Assembly (NCBI RefSeq): GCF_010726245.1
Contig: NZ_AP022561.1
Location: forward strand, 2,976,001 to 3,040,000
DNA length: 64,000 nucleotides
From: Mycolicibacterium aichiense
Lineage (GTDB): Bacteria > Actinomycetota > Actinomycetes > Mycobacteriales > Mycobacteriaceae
Direction: 5' to 3'
This document shows positions 38,298 through 48,860 of this stretch, one piece after another (the first letter of the stretch is position 1; each line of letters begins with the position of its first letter). The notes beneath the pieces were generated by a model. That model was not told the origin of the DNA, did no database searches, and was given only the letters and a program-made list of their open reading frames with translations. The translations under genes were made by a program, and so were the position numbers.

Positions 38298-39212
38298 ATG
38301 CCGCACCGGCTCCGCGAAGCGGAGTGGACCGCGCGGGCAGCCTCGCATCGACGCCGCATCGACTCGTTCACAGCTCCGCACCGGCAGCGCGCCCGGCGCG
38401 GCGAGGCGCACCCGGTGTGGGATTTCCTGTTCACCTACTACAGCCTGCGACCGCGTCAGCTGCGGGTGTGGCATCCCGGCTACGGCACCGCGCTGGCCGG
38501 ACCCGCCGGCGCCGAATACCTGGACCGCGCCGGCTACACGGCGACGTCCGACGGGGTGACCGTCGAAGCCGGCTTCCTGCGCACCCGACTGTCCACGGTC
38601 GGCTTCGTGGCCGACCTGCTGCGCGGCACCGCGGCCCGCGCTCCGCAGTTCGGCTGCTTCGGTCTGCACGAATGGGCGATGGTCTACCGCACCGACGCGG
38701 TTCGCCACGACAAGGTCCCGCTGCGGCTGGGCGGCGCGGGCACCGATGCGGTGGTCGAGTCGATGCCGCTGCGCTGCACACATTTCGACGCCTATCGGTT
38801 CTTCACCCCCGCAGCCGCGCCGCGCAACCGCGGGGTACCGACCCGCGCCGCGCAACGCGACTGGGAACAGCCGGGCTGTCTGCACGCGAACATGGATCTC
38901 TACAAGTGGTGCTTCAAGCTCGGGCCGCTGGTGAACTCGGAATTGCTGGTGGGCTGTTTGGAGCTGGCGGCCGACGCGCGTGAACTCGACATGCGGGCCA
39001 GCCCGTACGACCTGTCGGACTTCGGGTTTGAGCCCATCACCGTCGAGGAACCCGCCGGGCGGGCGGAATACGTGCGGTGCCAGGGAGTTATAGCCGAGCG
39101 CGCGGCGCCGTTGCGCGCGGCGCTGCTGGCGTGGTGTGAGCGGCTGCTGGGTGCGGAGGTGGCCTACGACACTGTGTCGGAGGGGTTCCTACCTGCGGGT
39201 AAGATGAATTGA
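38298..39212 (+). CDS. Conserved actinobacterial protein of unknown function (often labelled 3-methyladenine DNA glycosylase)
   Basis: 304 residues with an excellent AGGAGGAGAG ribosome-binding site. Conserved blocks: [71 protein letters not shown] and [20 protein letters not shown]. These recur in an actinobacterial family that databases commonly call 3-methyladenine DNA glycosylase, but I see no helix-hairpin-helix or AAG catalytic motif supporting that. The many Trp, His and Tyr residues and conserved Cys suggest an enzyme. It ends 19 nt before glcB, so the two may be co-transcribed. Confidence 0.65.
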   Translation: MPHRLREAEWTARAASHRRRIDSFTAPHRQRARRGEAHPVWDFLFTYYSLRPRQLRVWHPGYGTALAGPAGAEYLDRAGYTATSDGVTVEAGFLRTRLSTVGFVADLLRGTAARAPQFGCFGLHEWAMVYRTDAVRHDKVPLRLGGAGTDAVVESMPLRCTHFDAYRFFTPAAAPRNRGVPTRAAQRDWEQPGCLHANMDLYKWCFKLGPLVNSELLVGCLELAADARELDMRASPYDLSDFGFEPITVEEPAGRAEYVRCQGVIAERAAPLRAALLAWCERLLGAEVAYDTVSEGFLPAGKMN

Positions 39213-39231
39213 TTGTCGTGAGGGAGGACAG

Positions 39232-41427
39232 ATGAGCGATCGCGTGCCCGTGGGCAACCTGCGTGTGGCGCAGGTGTTGTACGACTTCATCACCAACGAG
39301 GCGCTGCCCGGCACCGGGATTGATGCCGACAGCTTCTGGGCCGGGGTGGACAAGGTCGTCACCGACCTGACGCCGCAGAATCAGGATCTGCTCGCCCGCC
39401 GCGACGATCTGCAGGCGCAGATCGACCGGTGGCATCGGCAGCGGATCATCGGCGGCATCGACGCCGGTGAGTACCAGCAGTTCCTCACCGATATCGGCTA
39501 CCTGCAGCCCGATCCGGGTGACTTCAGCATCACCACCTCCGGGGTGGACGACGAGATCACCACCACCGCCGGCCCGCAGCTGGTGGTTCCGATCCTCAAC
39601 GCCCGTTTCGCGCTCAACGCCGCGAACGCCCGCTGGGGTTCGCTCTACGACGCCCTCTACGGCACCGACGTCATCAGCACCGAGGGCGGCGCCGAGCCGG
39701 GCACCAGCTACAACCAGGTCCGCGGCGACAAGGTGATCGCCTACGCCCGGGACTTCCTCGACAAGGCCGTTCCGCTGGCGTCGGGATCATGGGCGGACGC
39801 GACCGGCATCAGCGTCGCCGACGGCGCCCTCGAGATCGCGCTGGGCGACGAGTCCACCGGGCTGGCCAGCCCGGAGAAGTTCGTCGGCTATACGGGCGAG
39901 CTGGGCGAACCCGCGTGGTCGGTGCTGCTGGTCAACAACGGCCTGCACATCGAGATCCTGATCGACCCCGAATCCCCCGTCGGCAAGACCGACCAAGCCG
40001 GCGTCAAGGATGTCGTGCTGGAGTCCGCGATCACCACGATCATGGACTTCGAGGACTCGGTGGCCGCCGTCGACGCCGACGACAAGGTGCTGGGCTACCG
40101 CAACTGGCTCGGCCTGAACAAGGGCGACCTGGCCGAAGAGGTCAGCAAGGGCGGCAAGAGCTTCACCCGCGTCCTCAACGACGACCGGACCTACAAGACG
40201 CCGGGCGACGGCGAGTTGACGCTGCCCGGGCGCAGCCTGCTGTTCGTCCGCAACGTCGGGCACCTGATGACCAACGACGCGATCGTAATGTGTGCTGATG
40301 GCGGCGAAGAAACAGAGATCCCCGAAGGCATCCAGGACGCGCTGTTCACCAGCTTGATCGCGGTGCACGGCCTCAAGGCCGAGGACGGCAGCCCCCGGCA
40401 GAACAGCCGCACCGGGTCGATCTACATCGTGAAGCCCAAGATGCACGGCCCCGACGAGGTCGCGTTCACCTGCGAGCTGTTCAGCCGCGTCGAGGACGTG
40501 CTGGGCCTGCCGCAGAACACCATCAAGGTCGGCATCATGGACGAGGAGCGCCGCACCTCGGCGAACCTCAAGGCCTGCATCAAGGCCGCCGCCGACCGGG
40601 TGGCGTTCATCAACACCGGCTTCCTGGACCGCACCGGCGACGAGATCCACACGTCGATGGAAGCCGGCCCGATGATCCGCAAGGGCGCCATGAAGTCCCA
40701 GCCGTGGATCAAGGCCTACGAGGACCAGAACGTCGACATCGGCCTGGCGACCGGGTTCTCCGGCAAGGCGCAGATCGGCAAGGGCATGTGGGCCATGACC
40801 GATCTGATGGCCGACATGGTCGAACAGAAGATCGGGCAGCCCCGCTCCGGTGCCACCACCGCGTGGGTGCCGTCGCCGACGGCGGCCACCCTGCACGCGA
40901 TGCACTACCACTACGTCGACGTCTACGAGGTGCACAAGGAGCTGGCCGGCAAGACCCGCACCAGCATCGACGAGTTGCTGACGATCCCGCTCGCCAAGGA
41001 GCTGGCGTGGTCGCCGGAGGAGATCCACGAAGAGGTGGACAACAACTGCCAGTCGATCCTCGGCTACGTGGTGCGCTGGATCGACGCCGGTGTCGGCTGC
41101 TCGAAGGTGCCGGACATCCACGACGTCGCGCTGATGGAAGACCGTGCGACGCTGCGCATTTCAAGCCAGCTATTGGCGAACTGGCTGCGGCACGGTGTGA
41201 TCACCGAGGACGCCGTGCGGGAGAGCCTGCGCCGGATGGCGGCGGTGGTCGACGAGCAGAACGCGTCCGATCCCGACTTCAAGCCGATGTCGACGGATCC
41301 GGACAACAGCATCGCCTTCCAGGCTGCCCAGGAGCTGATCCTGGCCGGCGCCGCGCAGCCCAACGGCTACACGGAGCCGATCCTGCATCGGCGTCGCAGG
41401 GAGTACAAGGCCAGCGCCGGCGCCTGA
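39232..41427 (+). CDS. glcB: Malate synthase G
   Basis: 731 residues, full-length for the G isoform. Conserved stretches: [42 protein letters not shown] region (metal-ligand Glu ~415), [15 protein letters not shown] and a C-terminal [18 protein letters not shown]. It condenses glyoxylate with acetyl-CoA to malate, the second glyoxylate-shunt step, and is also secreted as an adhesin in M. tuberculosis. A GAGGGAGGACAG ribosome-binding site precedes ATG, and a TAAGAT hexamer at 39200 could give it a private promoter. Rv1837c homologue. Confidence 0.97.
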   Translation: MSDRVPVGNLRVAQVLYDFITNEALPGTGIDADSFWAGVDKVVTDLTPQNQDLLARRDDLQAQIDRWHRQRIIGGIDAGEYQQFLTDIGYLQPDPGDFSITTSGVDDEITTTAGPQLVVPILNARFALNAANARWGSLYDALYGTDVISTEGGAEPGTSYNQVRGDKVIAYARDFLDKAVPLASGSWADATGISVADGALEIALGDESTGLASPEKFVGYTGELGEPAWSVLLVNNGLHIEILIDPESPVGKTDQAGVKDVVLESAITTIMDFEDSVAAVDADDKVLGYRNWLGLNKGDLAEEVSKGGKSFTRVLNDDRTYKTPGDGELTLPGRSLLFVRNVGHLMTNDAIVMCADGGEETEIPEGIQDALFTSLIAVHGLKAEDGSPRQNSRTGSIYIVKPKMHGPDEVAFTCELFSRVEDVLGLPQNTIKVGIMDEERRTSANLKACIKAAADRVAFINTGFLDRTGDEIHTSMEAGPMIRKGAMKSQPWIKAYEDQNVDIGLATGFSGKAQIGKGMWAMTDLMADMVEQKIGQPRSGATTAWVPSPTAATLHAMHYHYVDVYEVHKELAGKTRTSIDELLTIPLAKELAWSPEEIHEEVDNNCQSILGYVVRWIDAGVGCSKVPDIHDVALMEDRATLRISSQLLANWLRHGVITEDAVRESLRRMAAVVDEQNASDPDFKPMSTDPDNSIAFQAAQELILAGAAQPNGYTEPILHRRRREYKASAGA

Positions 41428-41480
41428 CAAGCACCTCCGCATCGCATCACCGTTGACAGGGAAGAGGATCAAGCACCGCC

Positions 41481-43364
41481 ATGGGCAGGCACAGTAGACC
41501 GGGTCCCGGAGGTTCATTCGGTGACGAGCCTGCCGACGACAATCCGACCGGTCGCTTCGCCCGTCCCGGTGATGCGGATGGTTCCGGCGTCGATGATGCA
41601 CATGACGACACCGGCTCCGCTGCGCTGACCGACACCGCCCGCCGCAGAATCGCTTTCGAGGGCGGGCACCGCAGCGAGAGCGGCCGCCGCGGGGTGAGTC
41701 TCGGGGTGATCGCCGCGCTGATCACGGTCGTGGTGGTGGTCGGCGCGGTGATCCTGTGGCGGTTCTTCGGTGATGCGCTGTCCCATCGGTCGACCGACGC
41801 CGCCCAGAAGTGCCTGGGCGGCACCCTCAACGTCGGGGTGGTGGCCGACCCGTCGATCGTCGACGATGTCAACAACTTCGCCAAGGGTTTCAACGCCACG
41901 GTCACCCCGGTCGGGGATCGCTGCGTGAAAATGGTTGTCACCGCGGCCGACTCGGATCGGGTGGTCGACGGATTCGTCTCCAGCTGGCCCGGCGATCTCG
42001 GCGAGCGTCCGGCGCTGTGGATTCCGGCCAGTTCCATCGGTGCGGCGCGCCTGCAATCCACCGCGGGCAAGGAAGTCGTCAGCGACGCCCGATCGCTGGT
42101 CACGTCGCCTGTGGTTCTCGCGGTTCGACCGCAGCTCAAAGACGCCCTGGGACAGCAGGGTTGGGCGGCGCTGCCGGGCTTGCAATCCAACCCGACCGCG
42201 CTGGACGGTCTGAACCTGCCCGGTTGGGGCTCGCTGCGCCTGGCCCTGCCCACCGTCGGCGATGCCGACGCCACCTACCTGGCCGCCGAAGCGGTGGCCT
42301 CGACGTCGGCGCCGGCGAACGCGCCGGCCACGGCCGGCCTCGGCGCGGTCAACGGTCTGGTCGCCGGCCAGCCCAAGCTCGCCGACGACACCGCCGACAC
42401 GGCGTGGAAGTCCCTGCTGGGTTCCGGCGACCCCGGTGCGCCCGTGCACGCGGTGGCGACGACGGAACAGCAGTTGTTCGCCCGCGCGTCGTCGACGCCG
42501 GACGCCAAGAACAGTGTCGCCGAATGGTTGCCGTCGGGACCGGTGGCGGTGGCCGACTACCCCACTGTCTTGCTGTCCGGGACCTGGTTGTCCGAGGAAC
42601 AGATCAGTGCGGCAAGCCAGTTCGCCCGGTTCATGCGTAAACCCGAACAGCTCAGCGCCTTGGCGAAGGCCGGCTTCCGCGCCGAGGGCACCAATCCGCC
42701 GGGTAACGATGTGGTCAGCTTCCCGCAACTGGGTTCGCCACTGACCATCGAGGACGAGTCGGTGCGGGCCACGCTCGCGGCGGCGGTGTCCACTCCGGCC
42801 ACCGGGTCGGCCACCACGATCATGCTCAACCAGGCGATGGGCACCGACGAGGGCGGCAAGTCGCGGCTGGCCAATGTGGTGACCGCACTGACCAACCGGA
42901 TCGGGGCGCTGCCGTCGAACGCGGCGGTCGGGCTGTGGACGTTCAACGGTGTCGAGGGCAAGTCGGCGGTGCCACTGGCGCCGGTATCGGATCAGGCCGC
43001 GGCGCTGACGAACACGCTGGGCGGGTTGGCGCCGTCGGGCAGCGGTGCCGTGTCGTTCACCACGCTGCGGCTGGCCTACGGCGAGGCGCTGGCGAACTTC
43101 CGTCAGGGCCAGGCCAATTCGATGCTGGTGATCACCCAGGGCCCGCACACCGATCAGACGCTGGACGGCCCCGGGCTGGTTCAGTACGTGAAGTCGGCGG
43201 CCGATCCGGCCAAGCCCGTGGCGATCAACGTGATCGATTTCGGTGACGACTCCGACCGGGCGACGTGGGAAGCCGTCGCGCAGGCCTCGGGCGGCACGTA
43301 CCAGAATGTCGCGACGTCCGACTCGCCGGACCTGGCGACGGCCGTGTCGACCCTGTTGTCCTAA
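41481..43364 (+). CDS. Membrane-anchored substrate-binding/VWA-domain protein, Rv1836c-like
   Basis: 627 residues. A hydrophilic, acidic N-terminal cytosolic segment (1-70) is followed by one transmembrane helix (~72-95, GVIAALITVVVVVGAVILW). A large extracytoplasmic part follows. Residues ~110-400 look like a periplasmic binding-protein-type domain (LNVGVVADPSIVDDVNNFAKGF). The C-terminal ~190 residues look like a von Willebrand factor A domain (AAVGLWTFNGVEG, SMLVITQGPHTDQTLDG, INVIDFGDDSD), with a degenerate metal-ion site. Probably an envelope scaffold. Ends with a 4-nt overlap with the convergent hydrolase gene. Confidence 0.75.
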   Translation: MGRHSRPGPGGSFGDEPADDNPTGRFARPGDADGSGVDDAHDDTGSAALTDTARRRIAFEGGHRSESGRRGVSLGVIAALITVVVVVGAVILWRFFGDALSHRSTDAAQKCLGGTLNVGVVADPSIVDDVNNFAKGFNATVTPVGDRCVKMVVTAADSDRVVDGFVSSWPGDLGERPALWIPASSIGAARLQSTAGKEVVSDARSLVTSPVVLAVRPQLKDALGQQGWAALPGLQSNPTALDGLNLPGWGSLRLALPTVGDADATYLAAEAVASTSAPANAPATAGLGAVNGLVAGQPKLADDTADTAWKSLLGSGDPGAPVHAVATTEQQLFARASSTPDAKNSVAEWLPSGPVAVADYPTVLLSGTWLSEEQISAASQFARFMRKPEQLSALAKAGFRAEGTNPPGNDVVSFPQLGSPLTIEDESVRATLAAAVSTPATGSATTIMLNQAMGTDEGGKSRLANVVTALTNRIGALPSNAAVGLWTFNGVEGKSAVPLAPVSDQAAALTNTLGGLAPSGSGAVSFTTLRLAYGEALANFRQGQANSMLVITQGPHTDQTLDGPGLVQYVKSAADPAKPVAINVIDFGDDSDRATWEAVAQASGGTYQNVATSDSPDLATAVSTLLS

Positions 43365-44230
43365 ATCTGCAGCAGCCGTCGGGCGCCCGCGGTGAATTCG
43401 TCGGGCACCTCGATCTGCGGGTAGTGGCCGATGCCGGCCAGTTCGATCACCTCAGCGGCAGGCCGCAACTCCCGCAGGCCGGCCAGGACGCTGGTGGTGG
43501 CCACCGGATCGCCGGTGGCCCAGAGGAATCCGAGCGGCTTGTCCCAGTCGCGGACGGCCCCGTGCCACCGGTCGGCGAAACGTACCCGTTCGTTGAGGTA
43601 GGCGCACAGCAGGTTCAGGATGCGATGGCCGTCGTCGCGTGCCAGCAGCGCCCACTGGGCCTGGGCCTCCGCGTCCGAGAGCGGATGCGCGGCGCTGAAC
43701 AGCTTGGCGAAACCGCGCAGGAAGCCTCGCTGGTTGGTCAGCCGGGCGAACAGCGGGCCGAGCGGGCCACGCAGGATCTTCTGACTGGGCCGCAGGCTGG
43801 CGCGCTCGATGATGACGCTGCCGTTGGTGAGGACGGCGCGCTGGATCTCGAACGGCAGCGTGCCTGCGACGTCACGGGCCAGCAGTTCGGTGGCCACCGA
43901 CGTGCCCATGTCGTGGGCGAGCAGCACCACCGGGCCCGGTGCGGCGTCGGCGACGACCTGCGCCACGATGTCGGCCTGCTCGAGCAGGCTGTAGCGGTGC
44001 GGGCGGGGCTTGTCCGACAGTCCGAAGCCGAGGAAGTCCAGCGTCAGCCAGGCCTGGTCCCCCAGGCGATCGACGACGCCGCGGAAATCGTAGGAACTCG
44101 ACGGGAAGCCGTGCAGCAGAAGCAGGGTCGGGCCGGACGAGCCGGCGTGAGAGCGGACGAAGACATTGCCGGCGCTCGTGGACAGCATCCGGCCGCCCTC
44201 TTGCCACTGGCGAACCTCGGCTGGCAGCAC
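43361..44230 (-). CDS. Alpha/beta hydrolase, Rv1834-like
   Basis: 289 residues. Oxyanion motif LLLLHGFPSSSYDFRGVV, nucleophile elbow LLAHDMGTSVA with Asp in the nucleophile position (haloalkane dehalogenase/epoxide hydrolase type), a helical cap rich in aromatic residues, and catalytic His in LAGIGHYPQIE. Acts on a small hydrophobic substrate that cannot be named. A second, unrelated Asp-type hydrolase occurs at 5186. Rv1834 positional homologue, cytosolic. Confidence 0.82.
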   Translation of the reverse strand: MLPAEVRQWQEGGRMLSTSAGNVFVRSHAGSSGPTLLLLHGFPSSSYDFRGVVDRLGDQAWLTLDFLGFGLSDKPRPHRYSLLEQADIVAQVVADAAPGPVVLLAHDMGTSVATELLARDVAGTLPFEIQRAVLTNGSVIIERASLRPSQKILRGPLGPLFARLTNQRGFLRGFAKLFSAAHPLSDAEAQAQWALLARDDGHRILNLLCAYLNERVRFADRWHGAVRDWDKPLGFLWATGDPVATTSVLAGLRELRPAAEVIELAGIGHYPQIEVPDEFTAGARRLLQI

Positions 44231-44250
44231 AGGGTGACGCTATCAGGCAT

Positions 44251-44307
44251 CGAGTCAGAACAGAGGGCGATGTTTCGGGCCGAAGGTTCGCCCTCAGTTT
44301 TGACTCG
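44251..44307 (-). terminator. Long imperfect palindrome after gcvP
   Basis: Arms of 20 bp (44251-44270 and 44288-44307) match at 18 of 20 positions around a 17-nt loop that itself contains TTCGG/CCGAA. It begins 11 nt beyond the gcvP stop codon, so terminator function is likely. It also looks like a mobile or repeated palindromic unit. Confidence 0.6.
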
Positions 44308-44317
44308 ACGAGAAGCG

Positions 44318-47173
44318 CTAGGCGAACGCCTCCACCGGCGGGCAGGAGCACACCAGGTTCCGGTCGCCGTACGCCCCGTCGATGCGGCGCACCGGCGGCC
44401 ACACCTTCGCCCGGTTTCCCTTGCCCAGCGGGTAGGCCGCCTGCTCGCGGGTGTACGGGTGGGTCCACTCGTCGACCAGCAGGCATTCGGCGGTGTGCGG
44501 TGAGTTCCGCAGCGGATTGTCCTCGGCCGGCCACTCCCCCGAGCCGACCTTGTCGATCTCGGCGCGGATCGCGATCATCGCCTCGCAGAACGCGTCCACC
44601 TCGGCCAGGCTCTCACTCTCGGTGGGCTCCACCATCAACGTGCCGGCCACCGGGAAGCTCATGGTCGGTGCGTGGAAACCGAAGTCCGCCAACCGCTTCG
44701 CCACATCGTCGACGGTCACGCCGGTGGACTTGGTGATCCCCCGCAGGTCGAGGATGCACTCGTGGGCGACCATGCCGTTCTCGCCGGTGTAGAGCACCGG
44801 GTAGTACTCGTCGAGGCGGCGCGCGATGTAGTTGGCCGAGGCGATCGCGGTGAGCGTGGCTTCGCGCAGGCCGCCCGCGCCCATCATCCGGATGTAGGCC
44901 CACGTGATCGGCAGGATCGACGCCGATCCGTACGGGGCCCCTGACACCGGGTGGCCCTTCGGCAGCTCCTCGGCCATCGGGTGGCCGGGCAGGAACGCCG
45001 CCAGGTGCGACCGCACCGCCACCGGCCCGACGCCGGGGCCGCCCCCGCCGTGCGGGATGCAGAACGTCTTGTGCAGATTCAGGTGGCTGACGTCGCCGCC
45101 GAACTTGCCCGGCCGGGCCAGCCCGACGAGGGCGTTGAGGTTGGCGCCGTCGACGTACACCTGCCCGCCGGCGTCGTGCACCGCGGCGCAGATGTTGGCG
45201 ATGTCGTGCTCGTACACCCCGTGGGTCGACGGGTAGGTGATCATCAGCGCGGCCAGTCGCTCGGCATGCTCACCGATCTTGGCGCGCAGGTCGTCGAGGT
45301 CGACATCGCCGTTCTCGCGGCAGGCCACCACGACCACCCGCATCCCGACCATGGCCGCGGACGCCGCGTTGGTCCCGTGCGCGCTGGACGGGATCAGGCA
45401 CACGTCGCGACCGGTGTCGCCGTTGGCCAGGTGATAGTCGCGGATGGCCAGCAGGCCGGCGTATTCACCCTGCGATCCGGCGTTGGGCTGCAACGAGATT
45501 GCGTCGTACCCGGTAACACCGGTCAGCCAGCCTTCCAGGTCGGCGATCAGCTTGCGCAGTCCCGGGGTGTCACCGGCAGGGGCGAACGGATGCTGACGGC
45601 CGAACTCCGGCCAGGTGATCGACTCCATCTCGGCGGCGGCGTTGAGCTTCATCGTGCACGACCCCAGCGGAATCATGCTGCGGTCCAGCGCGATGTCCTT
45701 GTCGGCCAACGTGCGCAGGTAGCGCATCATCTCGGTTTCGGTGCGGTAGCGGTGGAACGCCGGGTGGGTGAGGAATTCGCTTGTCCGCGAATCGATTTCG
45801 GGACCCGTGTACTCGCCTGCCGGGCCGGCGCCGAACGACTCCAGCACCAGGGCGACGTGTGCGGGAGTGGTGGCCTCGTCGCACGTGACCGACACGTGGT
45901 CGGCGTCCACCCGCCAGATGTTGATGCCGCGGCCCTTGGCCTCGGCCTGCACCGCGGCAGCGCGGTTCGGGACGTGCACCAGCACGGTGTCGAAGAAGGT
46001 GTCGTGCACCACCTCGACGCCGGCAGCGCTCAGCCCGGCGGCCAGCGAGCGGGCGTGGGAGTGCACGCGCCGGGCGATCCCGGTCAGACCCTGCGGACCG
46101 TGGTAGCTGGCGTAGGAGGCGGCCATCACCGCCAGCAGCACCTGTGCGGTGCAGATGTTGGAGGTCGCCTTGTCGCGGCGGATGTGCTGTTCGCGGGTTT
46201 GCAGCGACAACCGGTACGCCGGCGCGCCGTCACTGTCCACCGACACCCCGACCAGGCGGCCGGGCAACTGGCGGGCGTGCTTGTTGTGCACCGCAAGGAA
46301 ACCGGCGTGCGGGCCACCGAATCCCATTGGCACACCGAATCTCTGCGCGCTTCCGAACGCGACGTCGGCGCCCAGCTCACCCGGCGGGGCGATCAGCGTC
46401 ATCGCCAACAGGTCGGCTCCCAGTGCCACCAGCGCGCCGCGCTCGTGGGCCTGCTCGACCAGCTTGGACCAGTCGGTCACCCGACCACTGGCGCCGGGAA
46501 GCTGCGCGATGACGCCGAAGAACTCACCGTCGGGAAGCCCGCCCCGCAGGTCCGCGGTGACGATCTCGATGCCCAGCGGCTCGGCGCGGGTCGCCAGGAT
46601 GGCTGCGGTCTGGGCGAACATGTCCTCGTCGACCGCAAGCCGATTGGCCGAACCGCGCGACGCGCGGTGCATCAGCGTCATCGCCTCGGCGGCCGCGGTG
46701 GACTCGTCGAGCATCGAGGCGTTGGCCAGATCCAGCCCGGTCAGGTCGGCGATCATCGTCTGGAAGTTCAGCAGCACCTCGAGCCGGCCCTGGCTGATCT
46801 CCGGCTGATACGGCGTGTACGCGGTGTACCAGGCCGGGTTCTCCAGGATGTTGCGCAGCAGCACCGGTGGGGTGAGCGTGTCGTAGTAGCCCTGGCCGAT
46901 CATCGACACCGCGATGGTGTTGGTGTCGGCCAGTGCCCGCAGCTCGGCGAGCGCCTCGTGCTCGCCCACCGCGGCGGGCAGCTGATCGAGGCCGGGTGCG
47001 ATGCCGTCGGCGGACAGCGCATCGAGGATGCCCGCAGGCAGCGCCTTGGCCGCGAGTTCCTCGAGCGAGGCGACCCCGATCACGTCGAGCATGGTGGCCA
47101 ATGCGTCGGAATCGGGTCCGATGTGACGATCGGCGAAGGTGGGGGTGTGATTGGACCCTGCGTGTTTCGACAT
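44318..47173 (-). CDS. gcvP: Glycine dehydrogenase (decarboxylating), glycine cleavage P-protein
   Basis: 951 residues, the fused single-chain P-protein. FADRHIGPD at the start, and the pyridoxal-phosphate Lys702 in [34 protein letters not shown] and [24 protein letters not shown] are also diagnostic. It decarboxylates glycine and loads the aminomethyl group on lipoyl-GcvH, encoded at 50.2 kb. It is preceded by a tandem glycine riboswitch, so it is expected to be switched on by glycine. Named gcvB in M. tuberculosis (Rv1832). Confidence 0.97.
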   Translation of the reverse strand: MSKHAGSNHTPTFADRHIGPDSDALATMLDVIGVASLEELAAKALPAGILDALSADGIAPGLDQLPAAVGEHEALAELRALADTNTIAVSMIGQGYYDTLTPPVLLRNILENPAWYTAYTPYQPEISQGRLEVLLNFQTMIADLTGLDLANASMLDESTAAAEAMTLMHRASRGSANRLAVDEDMFAQTAAILATRAEPLGIEIVTADLRGGLPDGEFFGVIAQLPGASGRVTDWSKLVEQAHERGALVALGADLLAMTLIAPPGELGADVAFGSAQRFGVPMGFGGPHAGFLAVHNKHARQLPGRLVGVSVDSDGAPAYRLSLQTREQHIRRDKATSNICTAQVLLAVMAASYASYHGPQGLTGIARRVHSHARSLAAGLSAAGVEVVHDTFFDTVLVHVPNRAAAVQAEAKGRGINIWRVDADHVSVTCDEATTPAHVALVLESFGAGPAGEYTGPEIDSRTSEFLTHPAFHRYRTETEMMRYLRTLADKDIALDRSMIPLGSCTMKLNAAAEMESITWPEFGRQHPFAPAGDTPGLRKLIADLEGWLTGVTGYDAISLQPNAGSQGEYAGLLAIRDYHLANGDTGRDVCLIPSSAHGTNAASAAMVGMRVVVVACRENGDVDLDDLRAKIGEHAERLAALMITYPSTHGVYEHDIANICAAVHDAGGQVYVDGANLNALVGLARPGKFGGDVSHLNLHKTFCIPHGGGGPGVGPVAVRSHLAAFLPGHPMAEELPKGHPVSGAPYGSASILPITWAYIRMMGAGGLREATLTAIASANYIARRLDEYYPVLYTGENGMVAHECILDLRGITKSTGVTVDDVAKRLADFGFHAPTMSFPVAGTLMVEPTESESLAEVDAFCEAMIAIRAEIDKVGSGEWPAEDNPLRNSPHTAECLLVDEWTHPYTREQAAYPLGKGNRAKVWPPVRRIDGAYGDRNLVCSCPPVEAFA

Positions 47174-47204
47174 GGGGACTCCTGACTTACGGCGCAGCCG
47201 TCAG

Positions 47205-47446
47205 CGGCGTCCTCTCCCTCTGTCGTCCACCCGGACCGGGCGCCTGAGAGATTCGGTCAGCCCGCATGTGGGCGGTGCTGCCTTTCCCCATGGGCGGGTG
47301 ATCCCGGCGAGAAAAATCCGAGTCACCGCTTTCCAGAGGCATCGTGGCCACGCGCGGTCCGGGTGCCTGAGAGGTTGACGGAGAGGTGTTGCTCCTTCGG
47401 CGTCCGTGACTGGATGCCACGAAACTCTCCCGCGCGAGGGCGATAC
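47205..47446 (-). promoter_or_regulatory. Tandem glycine riboswitch controlling gcvP
   Basis: On the minus strand two glycine aptamers occur in series. The first has GCGGGAGAG, CGCCGAAGGAGCAA (complement of 47389-47402) and CCTCTCAGGCACC (around 47365-47373). The second has CTCTGGAAAGCGG, a less canonical ATGGGGAAAGGC core and AATCTCTCAGGCGCC (around 47242-47250). A small ACGGC/GCCGT hairpin (47189-47201) and a GGAG site lead into the gcvP start at 47173. Glycine binding is expected to turn gcvP on. Confidence 0.93.
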
Positions 47447-47463
47447 AGAGAAGATTCTAGCTG

Positions 47464-48108
47464 CTAACCGATCTTGCGGTCGCGGCTCTTGCGCCGGGAC
47501 GCCAGCTCGTCCTCCGGCGAGGCGATCGACTCGCCGCCGTCGGCCCGCTCACCGGGGAAGTCGGCGATCGCGCCGGACAGTTCCCGCATGGCGCCGCTGA
47601 CCGCGATGCCGAACACACCCTGCCCGCCCTGCAGCAGGTCGACGACCTCTTCGGCCGAGGTGCACTCGTACACCGTTGTGCCGTCAGAGAACAGAGTGAT
47701 GTTGGCCAGGTCCTGCACGCCGCGTTGCCGCAGATGATCGACGGCGACGCGGATGTTGTGCAGCGAGATGCCGGTGTCGAGCAGGCGCTTGACGATCTTG
47801 AGGACCAGGATGTCCTTGAACGAGTACAGCCGCTGGCTGCCCGAGCCGGCCGCACCGCGGATGGACGGCACCACCAGCGAGGTACGCGCCCAGTAGTCCA
47901 ACTGGCGGTAGGTGATTCCGGCGATCTGGCAGGCACTCGGCCCGCGGTAGCCGACCAATTCGTCGGGAACCGAGTCGTCGGGGAACAGCCCCTGCTGCAC
48001 CGCCTCGCTCACCGGCGCGCCGGCGGGCGTGTCCGCCTCAAAGCGGCCATCGGAATCAGAGCCCGTGCCAGCAAGGTCCAACTGTCCCTGACGTGGCTGC
48101 TCGCCCAC
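47464..48108 (-). CDS. MerR-family regulator, Rv1830-like
   Basis: 214 residues from GTG 48108 (AGAGGAAG ribosome-binding site). A ~50-residue polar leader precedes a MerR winged helix: CQIAGITYRQLDYWARTSLVVPS, RLYSFKDILVLKIVKRLLDTGISL. A C-terminal domain without metal-binding cysteines follows. By position it matches Rv1830 (resR), a mycobacterial regulator of growth and cell size whose mutations raise antibiotic resilience. It lies between the glycine riboswitch and the nuclease-domain gene, same strand. Confidence 0.87.
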   Translation of the reverse strand: MGEQPRQGQLDLAGTGSDSDGRFEADTPAGAPVSEAVQQGLFPDDSVPDELVGYRGPSACQIAGITYRQLDYWARTSLVVPSIRGAAGSGSQRLYSFKDILVLKIVKRLLDTGISLHNIRVAVDHLRQRGVQDLANITLFSDGTTVYECTSAEEVVDLLQGGQGVFGIAVSGAMRELSGAIADFPGERADGGESIASPEDELASRRKSRDRKIG

Positions 48109-48319
48109 GATGCTTCCTCTCGCCGTTCGAACCTATGGCCCGCTTACCGCTCCACCAACCACGTTTGCCCAGTCCGAGTCCACCGAGCATACGCTTCTCG
48201 ACGGGCGGTCGTGCTCGTCGTCGTGATGAAAGTATGGCTTCCCTTGGGCGTGCCAACGGTCATCCCTCGGGCGTGTCGAACCGCTTCGGCCAAGTGATAC
48301 GTGTCCGTGATCTTGGTGG

Positions 48320-48814
48320 TCAGGTTGCCTTGAAATCGTCCGGGGACACACTGTCGAGGAATTCCTTGAACTTCTCGACCTCGTCTTCGCGGACCGCGCC
48401 GGTGGATTCCTCGTCGTTCTCGTCGGGGATCAGCAGCCCGGCCTCGGCCAGGACCGCCTCCTCCACGTAGATCGGCACGCCCATCCGCAGGGCGATCGCC
48501 ACCGAGTCCGACGGACGCGCCGACACCTTGATGTCGCGGTCGAAGATCAGGTCGGCGAAGAAGGTGCCCTCCCGCAAATCCACGATGCGCACCTCTTTGA
48601 GCGAATGGCCCAGTGCGCCAATGACATCTCGGAACAGGTCGTGAGTCAACGGCCGGGTGGGCTCGACGCCCTGCTGTTCATACGCGATCGCGGTGGCCTC
48701 GGACTGGCCGATCCAGATCGGCAGATACCGATCGCCGTTGGACTCCCGCAGCAGCAGGACCGGCTGGTTCTGGGGCTGTTCGACGCGAATGCCCACCACA
48801 CGAACCTCGCCCAT
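48320..48814 (-). CDS. Bifunctional-nuclease-domain (BFN/DUF151) protein, Rv1829-like
   Basis: 164 residues. The DUF151/BFN core is complete: VLLLRESNGDRYLPIWIGQSEATAI, RPLTHDLFRDVIGALG, FFADLIFDRDIKVSARPSDSVAIALRMGVPIYVEEAVL. Plant and Thermotoga relatives show nuclease or structural roles; the mycobacterial activity is not established. The C-terminal ~30 residues are acidic. It lies between two MerR genes, with 211 nt of spacer before the downstream one in which I see no gene. Confidence 0.88.
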   Translation of the reverse strand: MGEVRVVGIRVEQPQNQPVLLLRESNGDRYLPIWIGQSEATAIAYEQQGVEPTRPLTHDLFRDVIGALGHSLKEVRIVDLREGTFFADLIFDRDIKVSARPSDSVAIALRMGVPIYVEEAVLAEAGLLIPDENDEESTGAVREDEVEKFKEFLDSVSPDDFKAT

Positions 48815-48860
48815 CTGTGTCTGACCTCCGCGCTCGTTGCAGTCCTTTGGAGTCTAGTCC

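Noticed and set aside
44951..47185. Plus-strand open frame of 744 codons opposite gcvP
   Set aside because: Antisense to a highly conserved P-protein; Gly/His/Gln/Arg-rich without domain content.
48109..48319. Hidden gene in the 211-bp spacer between the Rv1829-like and Rv1830-like genes
   Set aside because: Frames there are short, lack ribosome-binding sites and show no recognisable residues; probably promoter region only.
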